The notes under the pieces are model-generated. The model was given only the letters and a program-made list of their open reading frames with translations. It searched no databases and was not told the DNA's origin. A DNA stretch of 64,000 nucleotides from assembly GCF_905404315.1 (NCBI RefSeq), contig NC_066290.1, positions 11,593,453-11,657,452 on the forward strand, in the 5' to 3' direction. The translations under genes and the position numbers were made by a program. The stretch is from Leptidea sinapis. Lineage: Eukaryota; Arthropoda; Insecta; Lepidoptera; Pieridae. This document shows, piece after piece, positions 45,512-56,165 of this stretch (the first letter of the stretch is position 1; the number at the start of each line of letters is the position of its first letter).

Positions 45512-45744
45512 TTAAGATATGAAAATGACATTTCTGTGAGGCACAATGACTTGTAAATTATTGAATGTTTCGGGATACACGTATTTATGGACCTATATCG
45601 ATACAGACATACAGCATATTGATTCTTCTGCATTTTAGTTAGATCACACCGAAATAATTTTTTTTTTTAATCGCTAGACACTTTTGTTTATTTATATTAT
45701 CGAAATAGATAGGAATGCTATTGTATCACATTAAATTACAATTG

Positions 45745-46005
45745 CTGACCCGACAAACACTGTTTTGCCATTTAAGTACTCAGCGCCCGCTCATTGTATG
45801 AATTGTCATATGTAATGAAATGTCATTGACTGAATTATTTCTATTGCGAATATATAGTTATTTCTAGGTCAAAAATATAAGTACCGAAAAAGTAATCGCC
45901 TTAAATTATATACTAAAATCTACTCCGAAACACGCCGCATTATTTTATGAGTATTATTCCGATCGGTTTCAGGAAAAAAACAGCTCTCCATTTATTAGTC
46001 TATGA
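45745..46005 (-). mobile_element. Helitron-like element with decayed end
   Basis: GGCAAAACAGTGTTTGTC hairpin and GGGTCAGC retained, but the terminal CTAG is eroded. The body matches 4376-4672. Confidence 0.5.
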
Positions 46006-46428
46006 TTATTAGGCTAAAGATTAGCATGGCTTAACATTGCACAAAATAGAAGGTTCGGTTCGAAATCAAACTAACTAGAATGGCCATAAGTTCCGTTACA
46101 AATAAAATACTTTTATTTTTTATGGCATAATATAATTTTATAAATTGATGTCTTAGTAATAAATAAAACAAACCTTTAATCTTGGCTTTAATTAAGGTCT
46201 TTAATCTGTCTGGCTACGAATCTATGGCACGTACTATTTCCATGGTATATAGACACTGCATGTGTTAAATATTTCTGATGTCTTCGCTATGTCTTTTAGA
46301 GCACGTCGTGTCATCTGAAACTGAAATAAATGTTTATTGGACTCGTTAAGAATCTTTTTATATATAGCGCACGGTATGAAAAATAGATGGATAGTCAAGA
46401 CACGCACATTTTTTTAGCTTTTTAGTTC
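46006..46428. other. Spacer, nothing recognised
   Basis: No gene or recurring repeat seen. Confidence 0.3.
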
Positions 46429-47677
46429 TAATGCCCACTCCATATTCACGCGAGATCTTCATCGATAAACTCGGCAAGAATCTCAGTGAAATTCTCGGCG
46501 AGAGCTTCTTTGGTACACAATCGCAAGGTTCTCAATACAGTTCTCACCCTCAATGATGATGGACGCAGAAGTAGTCTGCGACAAGCTTATTTTTTTTAAC
46601 CGACTTCAAAAAAGGAGGAGGTTCTCAATTCGTCTGGTTTTTTTTTGTTACTTCAAAACTTTCGACTGGGTGAACCGATTTTGATAATTCTTTTTTTATT
46701 TGAAAGCTGGCGCTTCTTGTATGGTCTCATTGTAATTTGGTCCAGATCTGACAATGGTATCCATGAGAAAAATCATAATAGTCTTAAATTTGCTATACAT
46801 ACGTATACCAAATTGGATGATAAATTTACGAATAACTCAATATCGTGCCAACCGATTTCGGTGATTCTTTTTTATTGGAAAGGATATACTTCAAAGATAG
46901 TTTTGTGAGAGTTTGGTTAGGTTCTGATAACGGAATCCATGGCAAAGTAACGGAACTCTTCAATTAAGCGCTTATGTTCATTGCATTGAAAAATTTAGTA
47001 TATCTGCACAAATTAAGACAAGTTGTTAGTTAGTGTACTTCAAATTCACTAAAAATAAAAAATAAAAACTTTTAACGAAAACAACCGACTTCAAAAACAC
47101 TATTCCAAAACATATATCTATTGTTTATTCGTATATGCACTAAAAAGTATAAAAGTAATTGCGTATTTTTATACAATCTAATTCTAGTTACGATTATTGT
47201 AATTTATGGAATCGGTGTCCTTCCGCCTCTCACTTCCTCACGACTAGTGTCTTTTAAGTCTGTTGTTTTTTTGTTAAATATTTTTTTTGTTACTCAATTC
47301 TATGTGTAAAATTATAAAGGTGCTAAAACGTCTCCACGGATATTTAGTTTATTTTTATAATCTTTAAAACTTATATTCCACAATATCGGTTCTGTTTGAA
47401 AATATTGTAGGAATGTCAATTCTAATACGTTCGTACAAACCCGGCTCATATTGATACTCAGTGAATACCACGCAAAAATAGTTATAATCAACGAGACCCT
47501 CGGTACGGACACTGAGAAACATGCGAGTGTGGAGTCAATGGAAGTTCTCGTCTGTTCTCGCATTCTCAGCTCTTTTGTCTCGCGCTAAAAAACCAACAAA
47601 ATTGGAGAACAAGGCGAGAACTTGCGAAAAATATGTGAATCTGTTTCACATTGACACGTGAATGTGGAGCGGGCTTA
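46429..47677. mobile_element. MITE with ~23-bp inverted ends, interrupted by another repeat
   Basis: TAATGCCCACTCCATATTCA at 46429 and, inverted at 47655-47677, TAAGCCCGCTCCACATTCAC. The interior repeats GAGAA/TTCTC-rich motifs at both ends. The right end reads GGGCTTAA, so a TTAA target (piggyBac-type) is possible but the left side reads CTAA. The repeat at 46598-47110 lies inside. Confidence 0.55.
46598..47110 (+). repeat. Interspersed repeat bounded by AACCGACTTC motifs
   Basis: Begins AACCGACTTCAAAAAAGGAG and ends with a second AACCGACTTCAAAAAC at 47083. Its interior has two diverged GAACCGATTTTGATAATTC / CAACCGATTTCGGTGATTC blocks. Related copies or ends lie at 52446, 58115 and 60386-60685. 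I recognise it as common in Lepidoptera but cannot assign a class. Confidence 0.6.
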
Positions 47678-47684
47678 ACAGTAA

Positions 47685-48400
47685 GCGGCCTTCCCGATCA
47701 TTAATAGAGATCGACAGAGTGTGTTGGTATATCTATCGATGATTCGGTATGTGTTTATTTATTACACTTTTTGATACCACATTAATAAAATATAACTTAA
47801 CTACTAACATACATAACTACATCAAATGGTGCGAATGGCGGCCTTATCACTATTTAGTTATCTCTTCTAGGCAACCAATTCGGTATACGAATGCAGTTAC
47901 GATTGATACCACAAAAACCGAGCTATTGTATTCTTTTGACTATAACCGACGGCTCCATAACCACTTTGTGCAAGTCAGTCAATACAATTTTGTTTTCTTT
48001 AAGATTATTTCCCCATTCCAGTATTGTGATTATATAATAACCTCGAATAATTATGTAAAATGGCGGGAATCGATATTGTTACTGACATAATAAACGCGTT
48101 CCAAATTCAAATTCTGAAAAATAAAAAGTTTTTAAGTTATAACAATATTTATGGTCAACCTAGTTATTTACAACTTTAGTCTAAGTTAATTAGATTTATC
48201 AATCGACTTGTTTGTTTGTTTCAACACTTGGTTTATGACTGACTCTAGGAGTCTTCTTGTTTATTACTATCTAATTAATTACTCAAACACATTGACTTAT
48301 TTTTCTCAATAACATTCAAGAATAATTATCCAAATGTTATGAGTTTTTCTTGGGTGTTGATTTTGCTATGTATAAAAGAGAATGTAGGTGTGTATGTGTA
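47685..48400. other. Spacer with a long but unsupported ORF (47749-48090)
   Basis: The 113-codon frame has no recognisable domain and AT-driven composition. I see no splice or promoter context that supports it. Confidence 0.3.
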
Positions 48401-48401
48401 A

Positions 48402-48602
48402 TTACCAGTAGGAGGCTCCTTTGCACAGGATGCCGGCTAGATTATGGGTGCCACAACGACGCCTATTTCTGTCGCGAAGCAGTAATGTGTAAGCATTATT
48501 GTGTTTCGGTCTGAAGTGCGCCGTTGCTAGCGAAATTTGCTGCGCAAATGAGACTTGACATCTAAAGGTGACGAGCGCAGTTGTAGTGCCGCTCAGAATT
48601 TT
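48402..48602 (+). repeat. SINE-like repeat, truncated at its hairpin
   Basis: CCAGTAGGAGGCTCCTTTGC to GTGCCGCTCAGAATTTTT, ending exactly in the internal inverted repeat. Confidence 0.8.
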
Positions 48603-48675
48603 TATGAAAATACGGGACGATACGAGCAGGACGTTCAGCTAATGGTAATTGATACGCCCTCCCCATTACAATACC
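48603..48675 (-). repeat. SINE-like repeat, inverted 3' fragment
   Basis: ATGAAAATACGGGACGA ... CCCCATTACAAT in the opposite orientation to both neighbours, joining two plus-strand copies without spacer. Confidence 0.75.
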
Positions 48676-48958
48676 ATTGGGAGGCTCCTTTGCACCGGAT
48701 ACCGGCTAGATTATGGGCACCACAACGCCGCTTATTTCTGCTGTGAAGCAGTAATGTGTAAGCCTTACTTTGTTTCGGTCTGAAGGGCGCCGTAGCTAGT
48801 GAAATTACTGGGCAAATGAGACTAAACATTTTATGTCTCAAGGAGATGAGCGCAATTGTAGTGCCGCTCAGAATTTTTGGGCTTTTCAAGAATCGTGAGC
48901 GGCACTGCATCATCAGCTAAACGTCCTGCTCGTCTCGTCCCTTATTTTCATAAAAAAA
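48676..48958 (+). repeat. SINE-like repeat, near-complete copy
   Basis: CCATTGGGAGGCTCCTTTGC to CGTCCCTTATTTTCATAA and poly(A), lacking the block between GGCACTGCAT and CATCAGCT. Confidence 0.8.
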
Positions 48959-49282
48959 CCTCAGTATAATATATACTTAGTTGCTTAATTAATCTATTCT
49001 GTTTACGTTGAAGTAATTATAAGTTATTTGAATAACACCCACGGTAACTTAGTTTTATACTTAACTTAGTTTAATACAAAGGTTATCTAACAAATACATA
49101 TAATCTTAGTGTCCTCTAATAAAATAATGTGTAGACTAATCAATTATATAATTATGTTAATTGGTTTTTTATCCTATTTATTTGTTATTGTGGCTACTTT
49201 CTTATTTGAACTTTGACTTGGACAATTAGGTACGTAAGTTATCTGTAAAAACAAGTAAATCCATTGAACAACATTATATTAC
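48959..49282. other. Spacer, nothing recognised
   Basis: AT-rich, no gene seen. Confidence 0.3.
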
Positions 49283-49543
49283 GAATATAATAATAATATA
49301 TATTGACACACTTTTACACAGATTATCTTGCCCCAAACTAGACATAGACTGTACTATGGGTACAAGACAATGATATATTTAATACAATATTATTACTTAA
49401 ACATACATAGATATCCTACGGCAAAATATATACGGCAACAAACACCCATATTCATCATATAAATGATTGCACCTACCGGGATTTGAACGTGGGACCTCTA
49501 GCTTAGTAGTCAGTCACTGACCATTCGGCTATATAGGTCGTCA
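49283..49543 (-). repeat. tRNA-derived SINE, copy 1
   Basis: Minus-strand tRNA head with a T arm (CACGTTCAAATCCCGG) and D-arm GCCGAATGGTCAGTGAC, then the body ATGTTTAAGTAATAATATTG and CAGTCTATGTCTAGTTTGGG with a TATTATTATA tail. The same body follows the head at 52042-52310. Confidence 0.75.
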
Positions 49544-49599
49544 ATTATTGCTTAGTAGATATAAAATGAATTATTTATAACCATGTTATGCCTTCGGTA

Positions 49600-49740
49600 A
49601 GGCAGTACGCGTTTAACCATTGATCATGCCGGTCCCAGTTACCATTAACCATTCGTCTATAACCATTACAGGGCTGGTCCGGGTAATCATTTTAACCAAT
49701 AAATAGTAGAGATCCGTGTATTTACCATTTAAACCATTAA
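49600..49740. repeat. Cluster of AACCATT motifs
   Basis: At least six ACCATT occurrences in about 140 bp (AACCATTGATC, ACCATTAACCATTCG, AACCATTACAGG, ACCATTTAAACCATTAAG) with irregular spacing. Not a regular tandem repeat. Confidence 0.45.
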
Positions 49741-49829
49741 GATAGTAATTTAAAAAGTGTTATAGATTAGCTTAGTACCGTAAATGAATAAATATATATC
49801 TACCCCATGGGTAGGAATGCAGTCTCCTC

Positions 49830-50095
49830 AGCTCTCGGATCACCTTATGTTAAGTGATCACCGCCGCCTTCAACTCTTGAAGAACCAGATTAATCACAGG
49901 AGCATTTGCTGAAGGTACCCATGTCTCATTCCACGGCTTGATTGTACGTGGAAGTAAGTTCCTTGAAATACGCACTGTGGACGAACGCCACACATCCAGA
50001 TGATGGGGATGATATCCTAATTTGTGTGTTCAGTAGTTTTCGCACTATAACCGAATAAAAAAAGGGCTCCCCATTTATTAGTAGATACATATAGA
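49830..50095 (-). repeat. Jockey-like LINE tail joined to a Helitron-like fragment
   Basis: 49830-50023 is a shortened LINE 3' end (GTTAAGTGATCACCGCCGCC ... CACACATCCAGATGATGGGG) missing the central block. 50025-50095 matches the internal end of 4376-4672 (TTCAGTAGTTTTCG ... CCATTTATTAGT). Confidence 0.55.
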
Positions 50096-50466
50096 TTTGA
50101 GAAAAAACATAGCTTACGTTGTCATGAGGTAAACTACCTGTATATTGAATTTTGAGAAATGATTTTTTTTATTATTATACATATTATTCCGGAATATGCT
50201 TTTTTATTATGAGTACATACAAGCACACAATATTAAAAAGTAATCTTGCATACGTATTGATTTAAAAAAATATTCGACATTGATTTAGATCAATATTTAA
50301 TAAAAATAAGAAAATTATATTTTTTTAAATTCATTACCTAATACTTTTTATTAATTTCAAATTATTTACATATGAATTAATAATTAATAACACTATTTAT
50401 ATAAAAAATAATAAAATAAAACTTAAGTAATCTAATAAAATTAATTAATTACAAATAGTAGTAGTA
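50096..50466. other. Spacer and 3' UTR of the next element
   Basis: Very AT-rich. It may include the 3' end of the R2-like copy that follows on the minus strand. Confidence 0.3.
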
Positions 50467-51409
50467 CTAAATATCATTAAGAACGCTGTCGGCAGGTAAG
50501 GTGCCCATGAAGGTGGCAAAGTTACCTCTTTGTAAGGCCAAACTTATCCTTTGACAGAGGTACGTAGTACCAGATCTAGGGTCACCTGTTAAATCGGTTA
50601 GACGCCTGGATAACTCTTTTATGAGTTTTTGTGCCGATGAACCCCAAGGACCCAACGTCTCCACTCCAAAGGGAACTAATATGTATCCATCACCGAGTGA
50701 TGCATATTTCCTCCGCTTTAGGTTTTCGGCAGTTTCCGCCGCTGCACCTCCCGCCGTTGCACCTCCCGCTCTATATGTATGTTCAATATGAGTGGGGGCT
50801 ACCGTGTCCACATAAGTCGTATCCTACACCAGTGGCTTTCCACGACTCCAAGGAATCAACGTCATGCCATCAGGCCTCTTAACATCATCACGTGAAATTC
50901 CATTCGGCTCTAGGATAGCCGGCACGTTGACGGTAGTATAGGCCCGACGCAAGACGTCGTTTAAGGCGGCATGGCGGGAGAGATGGCCCGCACTGCGGCG
51001 GCAGGATAAGCCATGGTGACCAAGGCTGTCTACATTGCGTCCGGCACATATGGGGAACTGTTCTAGGGATACCCAGGCGTAAACCAACTGCGATTGAGAA
51101 GCTGAAATTATCGAGAAGTGTCCCTATGTTAGTCGGAGTGGAGTAAGGAGTGGCCTGAAGCCAGTACCCTGAATCTCGTTCGCTAGCAGTAATAAAACGA
51201 GCCTGATCCGAAATATTGTGACTTGATAATAATATCCTTTTGTGAATTAATTTGCACTGTGGCTCATCCCAAAGCTTTTGTGATCCCATGTTGAAAGGGA
51301 AAATTTCACTTGGACAGGCAACTTTCCAAGCATTGCTGGTAAGTATATATTTGATATTTTTCTGATGCCAATTCCACCAAAACGTATAGGCAGTGAGGCC
51401 TGGCACCAA
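50467..51409 (-). pseudogene. R2-like LINE, C-terminal part (second copy)
   Basis: Only the region after the RT survives: an N-terminal block with F-W-W-N-W-H-Q, a zinc motif C-A-G-R-N-V-D-S-L-G-H-H-G-L-S-C-R-R, the nuclease motif R-P-D-G-M-T-L-I ... D-T-T-Y-V-D and the C-terminal F-G-V-E-T-L-G-P-W-G. A TAG replaces the Trp codon before D-T-T-Y. A frameshift separates 51409-50888 from 51087-50824. Clearly related to but well diverged from 31342-34090, so a separate subfamily. Confidence 0.75.
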
Positions 51410-51838
51410 GAAATATCAGACATTGAACAATTTGAAAAAAATGTTTAATGTAACGTTATCAAGAATTAACACGTTTATAAACTTGTTATAATTAAACCTG
51501 TACGTCATATTATTTCATTGTAAAATGGTATATTAAACGATATTAATGTATGTAAAAGATAGTTAATGTATTATAAACTATTATTTATCTTGTAGTTATC
51601 GCTTTCTTTATTTTAAATTAAAACATAAAGTGCTTGTTTACTTTACTTGATTGATTAATGTTATTGTTATAAGAACAAACATTCCAGAACATTCTTTAAT
51701 GAAGGGTCTTTTGTTTTTGTTTTGTTTGTGTGTCTTTTGTGATATTCTTTCTTATATACCTTTCATTGTATACATTTAACAATTACATAACTTTATTTGC
51801 CTTTACATATTATGTATTTTTTAACTTTTTGTACGACT
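51410..51838. other. Spacer, nothing recognised
   Basis: AT-rich, no gene or recurring repeat. Confidence 0.3.
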
Positions 51839-52040
51839 TCTATATATATATAATGAAAATGGTCTTTGTTTGAGGCTCAATCACGCCTAAACCACTGATC
51901 ATATCGACATGAAACTACCACCATTCGATGCGAAATTTATCCTAGATAGTTTATGGCTACTTATTTTTCAAATTCCAACGTTCCTTCATTAATTCGTTTC
52001 CTTTTAAAATTCACCCAGCGAAGCGGGCGGGAACGGCTAA
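51839..52040 (+). mobile_element. Short Helitron-like element, different family
   Basis: 202 bp from TCTATATATATATAATG to CTAA followed by T. The 3' hairpin CCCAGCGAAGCGGG precedes the end by 12 bases. The base before TC is T, not A. The body is unrelated to the other Helitrons here. Confidence 0.6.
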
Positions 52041-52041
52041 T

Positions 52042-52310
52042 GTATCTATAATATAATAATATTGAGACACCTTTACACAAATTATCTCGCCCCAAACTAG
52101 GCATAGCCTGTATGTACTATGGGTACAAGAAAACGATATATTTAATACAATATACTTACTTAAACATACATAAATACATATAAACTTCTATGACTCGGAA
52201 ACAAACATCCATATTCTTCATATAAATGATTGCACCTACCGGGATTCGAACCCGGGACCTCTAGCTCATAGTCAGGGTCACTAACCATTCGGCTATATGG
52301 AACGTATGGC
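52042..52310 (-). repeat. tRNA-derived SINE, copy 2
   Basis: Minus strand: tRNA head with a perfect T arm (CCGGGTTCGAATCCCGG) and GCCGAATGGTTAGTGAC, then a body shared with 49283-49543, ending TATTATATTATAGATAC directly against the preceding Helitron. Confidence 0.8.
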
Positions 52311-52620
52311 GTGATTTTTATATACATGCTGTAACTGCCTATAAATGTAATTATATGATCCTTAGCACCTAAGACTTGATTACTGTTAATGTATCACATG
52401 TTAATTTGTTGGTAGTTCAGAAATAATTAAATAAATAAAAAAAACAACCGACTTCAAAAACACTATTCCAATTCCTATTTTGAACATAAATATTTGCATT
52501 TCAATAATTATTAATCGGTTGTCAGGTCGTCTATTTGTCTATGGTGTTGTTAACGTTGAATTCAACCATTCATAATAATATATGTTACCGCAATTCAAGT
52601 CTACCTTCCCATAGCCATGA
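52311..52620. other. Spacer with an AACCGACTTC motif at 52446
   Basis: One end-type fragment of the 46598-47110 repeat (CAACCGACTTCAAAAACACT). Otherwise nothing recognised. Confidence 0.4.
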
Positions 52621-52850
52621 CTAAATTCAAAAACACTTTATTCATGTAGGTCACAGAAATGACACTTATGAATGTCAAAAAAAAAAATAAAAATATTGTT
52701 TCTTCTTGAATTTACCGCTACTTCGTAAAGGGTTGAGATAATGAGAAGAAGTAGCAAGAAACTCATTGCCACTCTTTTAAGTCAAGATTTACATTTTAGT
52801 TGTTTTACAAATCATTTCAATTACAATATATGCAAAGTGACGCAACAAAA
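52621..52850 (-). repeat. LINE 3' UTR fragment
   Basis: Same 3' end as 61250-61449 in opposite orientation: CACTTTATTCATGTAGGTCA, GACACTTATGAATGTCAAAA and AAGAAACTCATTGCCACTCT. Confidence 0.65.
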
Positions 52851-52974
52851 ATACTCAAAGAGTTAATGAGTATAGTAGATGCATCAATCCACACATACCG
52901 TACATAAATAGAGGCATTATGTGAGCATTTCATAAAATAAAATATATAATAACTTTAACTTTAAAGGAAATAAT

Positions 52975-53165
52975 AATAATAAAAAAACACATCAAGCAGA
53001 CGTCCAGGCCCACGAGTAGCACCCGTTCACGAGCATGACGCATGGACAAGCCATCGCCTCCCTCGACCATATTTTAGGGAAGGGAACGACCCGCCCCACG
53101 TCGCCGCCACAAGCAGCGGTATTTAAGCGAGCATGACGATACCTGTCACGAGAAATCTACCGAAT
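52975..53165 (+). promoter_or_regulatory. GC-rich promoter-like island, possibly from an LTR
   Basis: The GC-richest stretch in this part of the window, with a TATA-like TATTTAAG (53120-53127) about 25-30 bp before TACCTGTCACGAG. The word CGAGCATGACG appears twice. It looks like a solo LTR or other TATA promoter; no LTR ends or target duplication were found. Confidence 0.3.
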
Positions 53166-53584
53166 AACAAAACAATTCAAGTTCATCTACATATTATGCA
53201 ATACTTACTAAATAGATGACTAGATGGCTCTAGTACTGGAATGTACAATAGTTTTAAAACACGCTATTGGTATTTATTGCAAATGTGTACTTAATTAAAT
53301 ATCAAATAATTTGACATCACACTTAAAGCGAATCTGCGGTGGTACCCCCTCCGGCTTCCTTCGGCCCCTTCAAGTGTAAACTATAAACATGTCTGTGGAC
53401 TGTGGTACAATGTCACACAGTTGCGTCCGTTGTATAATTAGCCTTGCTCATGTGTGGAGGAGTATTCTGTGACGTGCTGGTCACGAGGTGAAACGGTCAC
53501 GCTTTTTGCGTCATTCTCTTGTTGCAGACTCGTTTTCAGTGCTACTTTTACTTGTAACAGGTACAAATCATTTTGCTGTTTTTC
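53166..53584. other. Spacer, nothing recognised
   Basis: A short GC patch near 53330-53380; no gene seen. Confidence 0.3.
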
Positions 53585-53941
53585 AACGGCAACTTTTTCT
53601 GCCGTGAAGCAGTAATGTGTAAGCATTTTTGTATTTCAATTTGAAAGGCGCCGAAGCTAGTGAAATTACTAGATAATGAGACTTAACATGTTATGTTCGG
53701 ATAGGGCTATAGGCGCTATTTATAACCTTTTTTTTTATGAAAAAACGGGACGAGACTAGCTGGACGTTCAGCTGATGGTAATTGATACGCCCTGCAAATT
53801 ACAATGCAGTGCCGCTCAGGATTCTTGAAAAGCCCAAAAATTCTGAGTGGCACTACAATTGCGCTCGTCACCTTGAGACATAAGATGTTAAGTCTCATTT
53901 GCGCAATAATTTCACTAGTTACGGCGCCCTTCAGACCGAAC
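53585..53941. repeat. SINE-like repeats in tail-to-tail inverted arrangement
   Basis: A plus-strand internal fragment (53585-53699) is followed after about 28 bp by a minus-strand copy (53728-53941) that stops in the GCCCTTCAGACCGAA block. Their shared GGCGCC...TAAGATGTTAAGTCTCAT region can pair. Confidence 0.75.
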
Positions 53942-54019
53942 CGAATAACTTTAATAATAATATATCTTAGATAATTTTTCGTCTACATAATATATTCTCT
54001 TGCTGTTAGGCAATGCATG

Positions 54020-54170
54020 ATAATAGGCCAGGTTTATTACTTTAGTGTGCATGACAGCTATGTCTCACACTCGCGATACGTCAGTAAATTTTTTTAGTGA
54101 TGATAATAGATGTTATCTGTTCACAACTATTTTTGACGTGTTTACAGTTGTCATGGACTACCTATGTACT
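54020..54170 (+). repeat. Dispersed repeat shared with the tRNA-like family body
   Basis: Diverged match to 29100-29265 (GGTTTATTACTTTAGTGTGC, TCACACTCGCGAT, ACAGTTGTCA). The tRNA-like head is absent here. Confidence 0.5.
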
Positions 54171-54978
54171 TTGTACCGCTACGTGTTTCTGAGAAAACAG
54201 ACATACATACACACCGAAGCCATCCAAATTTAATTCCTTTAGTATAAAAGTATGTCACTATAAAATAAGGGACCTTGAAATTATAATGATGGTTGTTAAG
54301 TATTTTTGGCAAGCTTTCTGGTTTAGTGGTTATGGTGCCCAGACTGCAGAACTGAAGTATTCGGGTGTACACACGCCTGGGACTATTAATTCTTGTGTGA
54401 TGAACATTATAGTTAAGATTTGCAATTGCGATTTCCACTATTCAAACAGTACAAATCGCATTAAAATCCAAGTAGGTACCTAAAAGACAAATGTCTTTAT
54501 TATAAACTTGATATTAAAAAAAAACACTTACACTTAATGATTTTTAGGTTGTTTTGACGTTCACTTTCTTGTCGTATTTCTCAGTATTCCGGTTAGATCA
54601 TTTAAAACTAAATATACCGTTGTAATCTAGAGTTTATAAGGAATTAATCAATATATGTTTCTATAATAAACACCGTATTTCGTGGTGGACCCATTCGTCG
54701 AACAAAAAAAATGTCTCCTTTAATTTTAATCATATAAGAATCGTCATGAAATCTGGTGCGCGTTTTAGGATACATTGCCAAAATCTGTGGTTGCCAAAAA
54801 CGCAATTGTTTATATTTAGTGGCCACACCTCTCTTTATATAAAAACAATGGCCACACCTTCTTCAGTTATTAATAATGAACGCTATAAATCTTATGTAAC
54901 TATTGACCTGAGCAATGCTTTTTGAGTGTAGATATACACATCGTTAAGATGGGAGCTGTGATCGTTCACGAATCTTGA
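54171..54978. other. Spacer, nothing recognised
   Basis: Several short ORFs on both strands without protein-like features; no recurring repeat. Confidence 0.3.
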
Positions 54979-55282
54979 TTTTTTTTTCATAAATATCAGG
55001 GACGAGACGAGCAGGACGTTCAGCTGATGGTAATTGAAACGCCCTGCCCATTACAATGCAATGCCGCTCAGGATTATTGAAAAACCCAAAACTTTTGACA
55101 GGCACTACAACTGCACTCGTCACCTTGAGACATGAGATGTCAAGTCTCATTTGCCCAGTAATTTCACTAGCTACGACGTCCTTCAGACCGAAACACAGTC
55201 ATGCTTACACATGACTGCTTCACGCCGTTGTGATACCCATAATCTAGCCGGCATCCTGTACAAAGCAGCCTCCCACTGGTAA
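54979..55282 (-). repeat. SINE-like repeat, near-complete copy
   Basis: AGGGACGAGACGAGCAGGAC to GCAGCCTCCCACTGG, with a small loss in the TTCACGCCG block. Confidence 0.85.
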
Positions 55283-55686
55283 TAATACCTTATGATTAAA
55301 TTATATCTTCGAAGAATCATTCTAGAACCTATACTGGGGTTGCCTGGTTTCTGTAGTGCATCGGGAATATTCGCAACGGCGCGAGTAGATTTTATTTACG
55401 CAACTATGTCCAAAAGTTGTGGTTCACTGGTGCGTAGAATGTGATGCAGCACCACCTGCATCCTGAAGATGGTTGGCCTTCAGATAAATGAGTCACTTAT
55501 CTGTGATTATTATTTACCTAATTTATATTTTAAAACTTAATTATTTATGTTACTGATCTGTGGTTTTGATTTTTTTTACTTGTATAGCGGATTATCTATA
55601 TTAGGATGATAAATTTAAATTGTTGATAGAATAGTTAATAGATATATATATAAATGATTTATTAATAAATATTCGTTATATTATGA
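55283..55686. other. Spacer, nothing recognised
   Basis: No gene or recurring repeat. Confidence 0.3.
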
Positions 55687-56127
55687 CCAGTGGACCCAAC
55701 AGACGTTGTCCTGTACACATGTTTTAAATTTGAAAAATCGGTCCAGCCGTTAGGAGCAGTTCACTAACATACACATGAGCAGGAGAATTATATTATATGG
55801 GCGGAATTGAGAATCTAAACCAATCTCAAATTCACTGAAACAAACAAAAAAGTCATCAAAATCAATCCAGCCGTTTAGGAGGTAGTTTAATTGTGAATCT
55901 AAACCATTTTCGAGTCCACCTGAAGACACACACCAATCTCAAATTCACTGGAACACACAAAAATATCATCAAAATCGGTCCAGCCGTTTAGGAGGTAGTT
56001 CAATTGTGAATCTAAACCATTCTCGAATCCACCTGAATACACACAGAAAGTTTCATTAGAATCGATCCAGCCGTCTAGGAGGAATTCAGTGACATACACA
56101 CGCACACAAGAATTATATATATAAAGA
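55687..56127 (-). mobile_element. Helitron-like element with internal tandem repeats
   Basis: Minus strand: TC at 56127 with flanking A; the 3' end is eroded (CTGG for CTAG) but keeps flanking T and an ACAGG...TCTGT hairpin. The body has three units starting GAATCTAAACCA at 55811, 55895 and 56008 (period 113 bp; the first unit is shortened to 84 bp), each with a CCAGCCGTTTAGGAGG-type block. Confidence 0.6.
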
Positions 56128-56165
56128 TAATCATACAATCTTATTTATGCATAAAATCCTAACTT

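Noticed and set aside
47749..48090. 113-residue ORF as a gene
   Set aside because: No domain, promoter, splice context or conservation visible; likely chance in AT-rich DNA.
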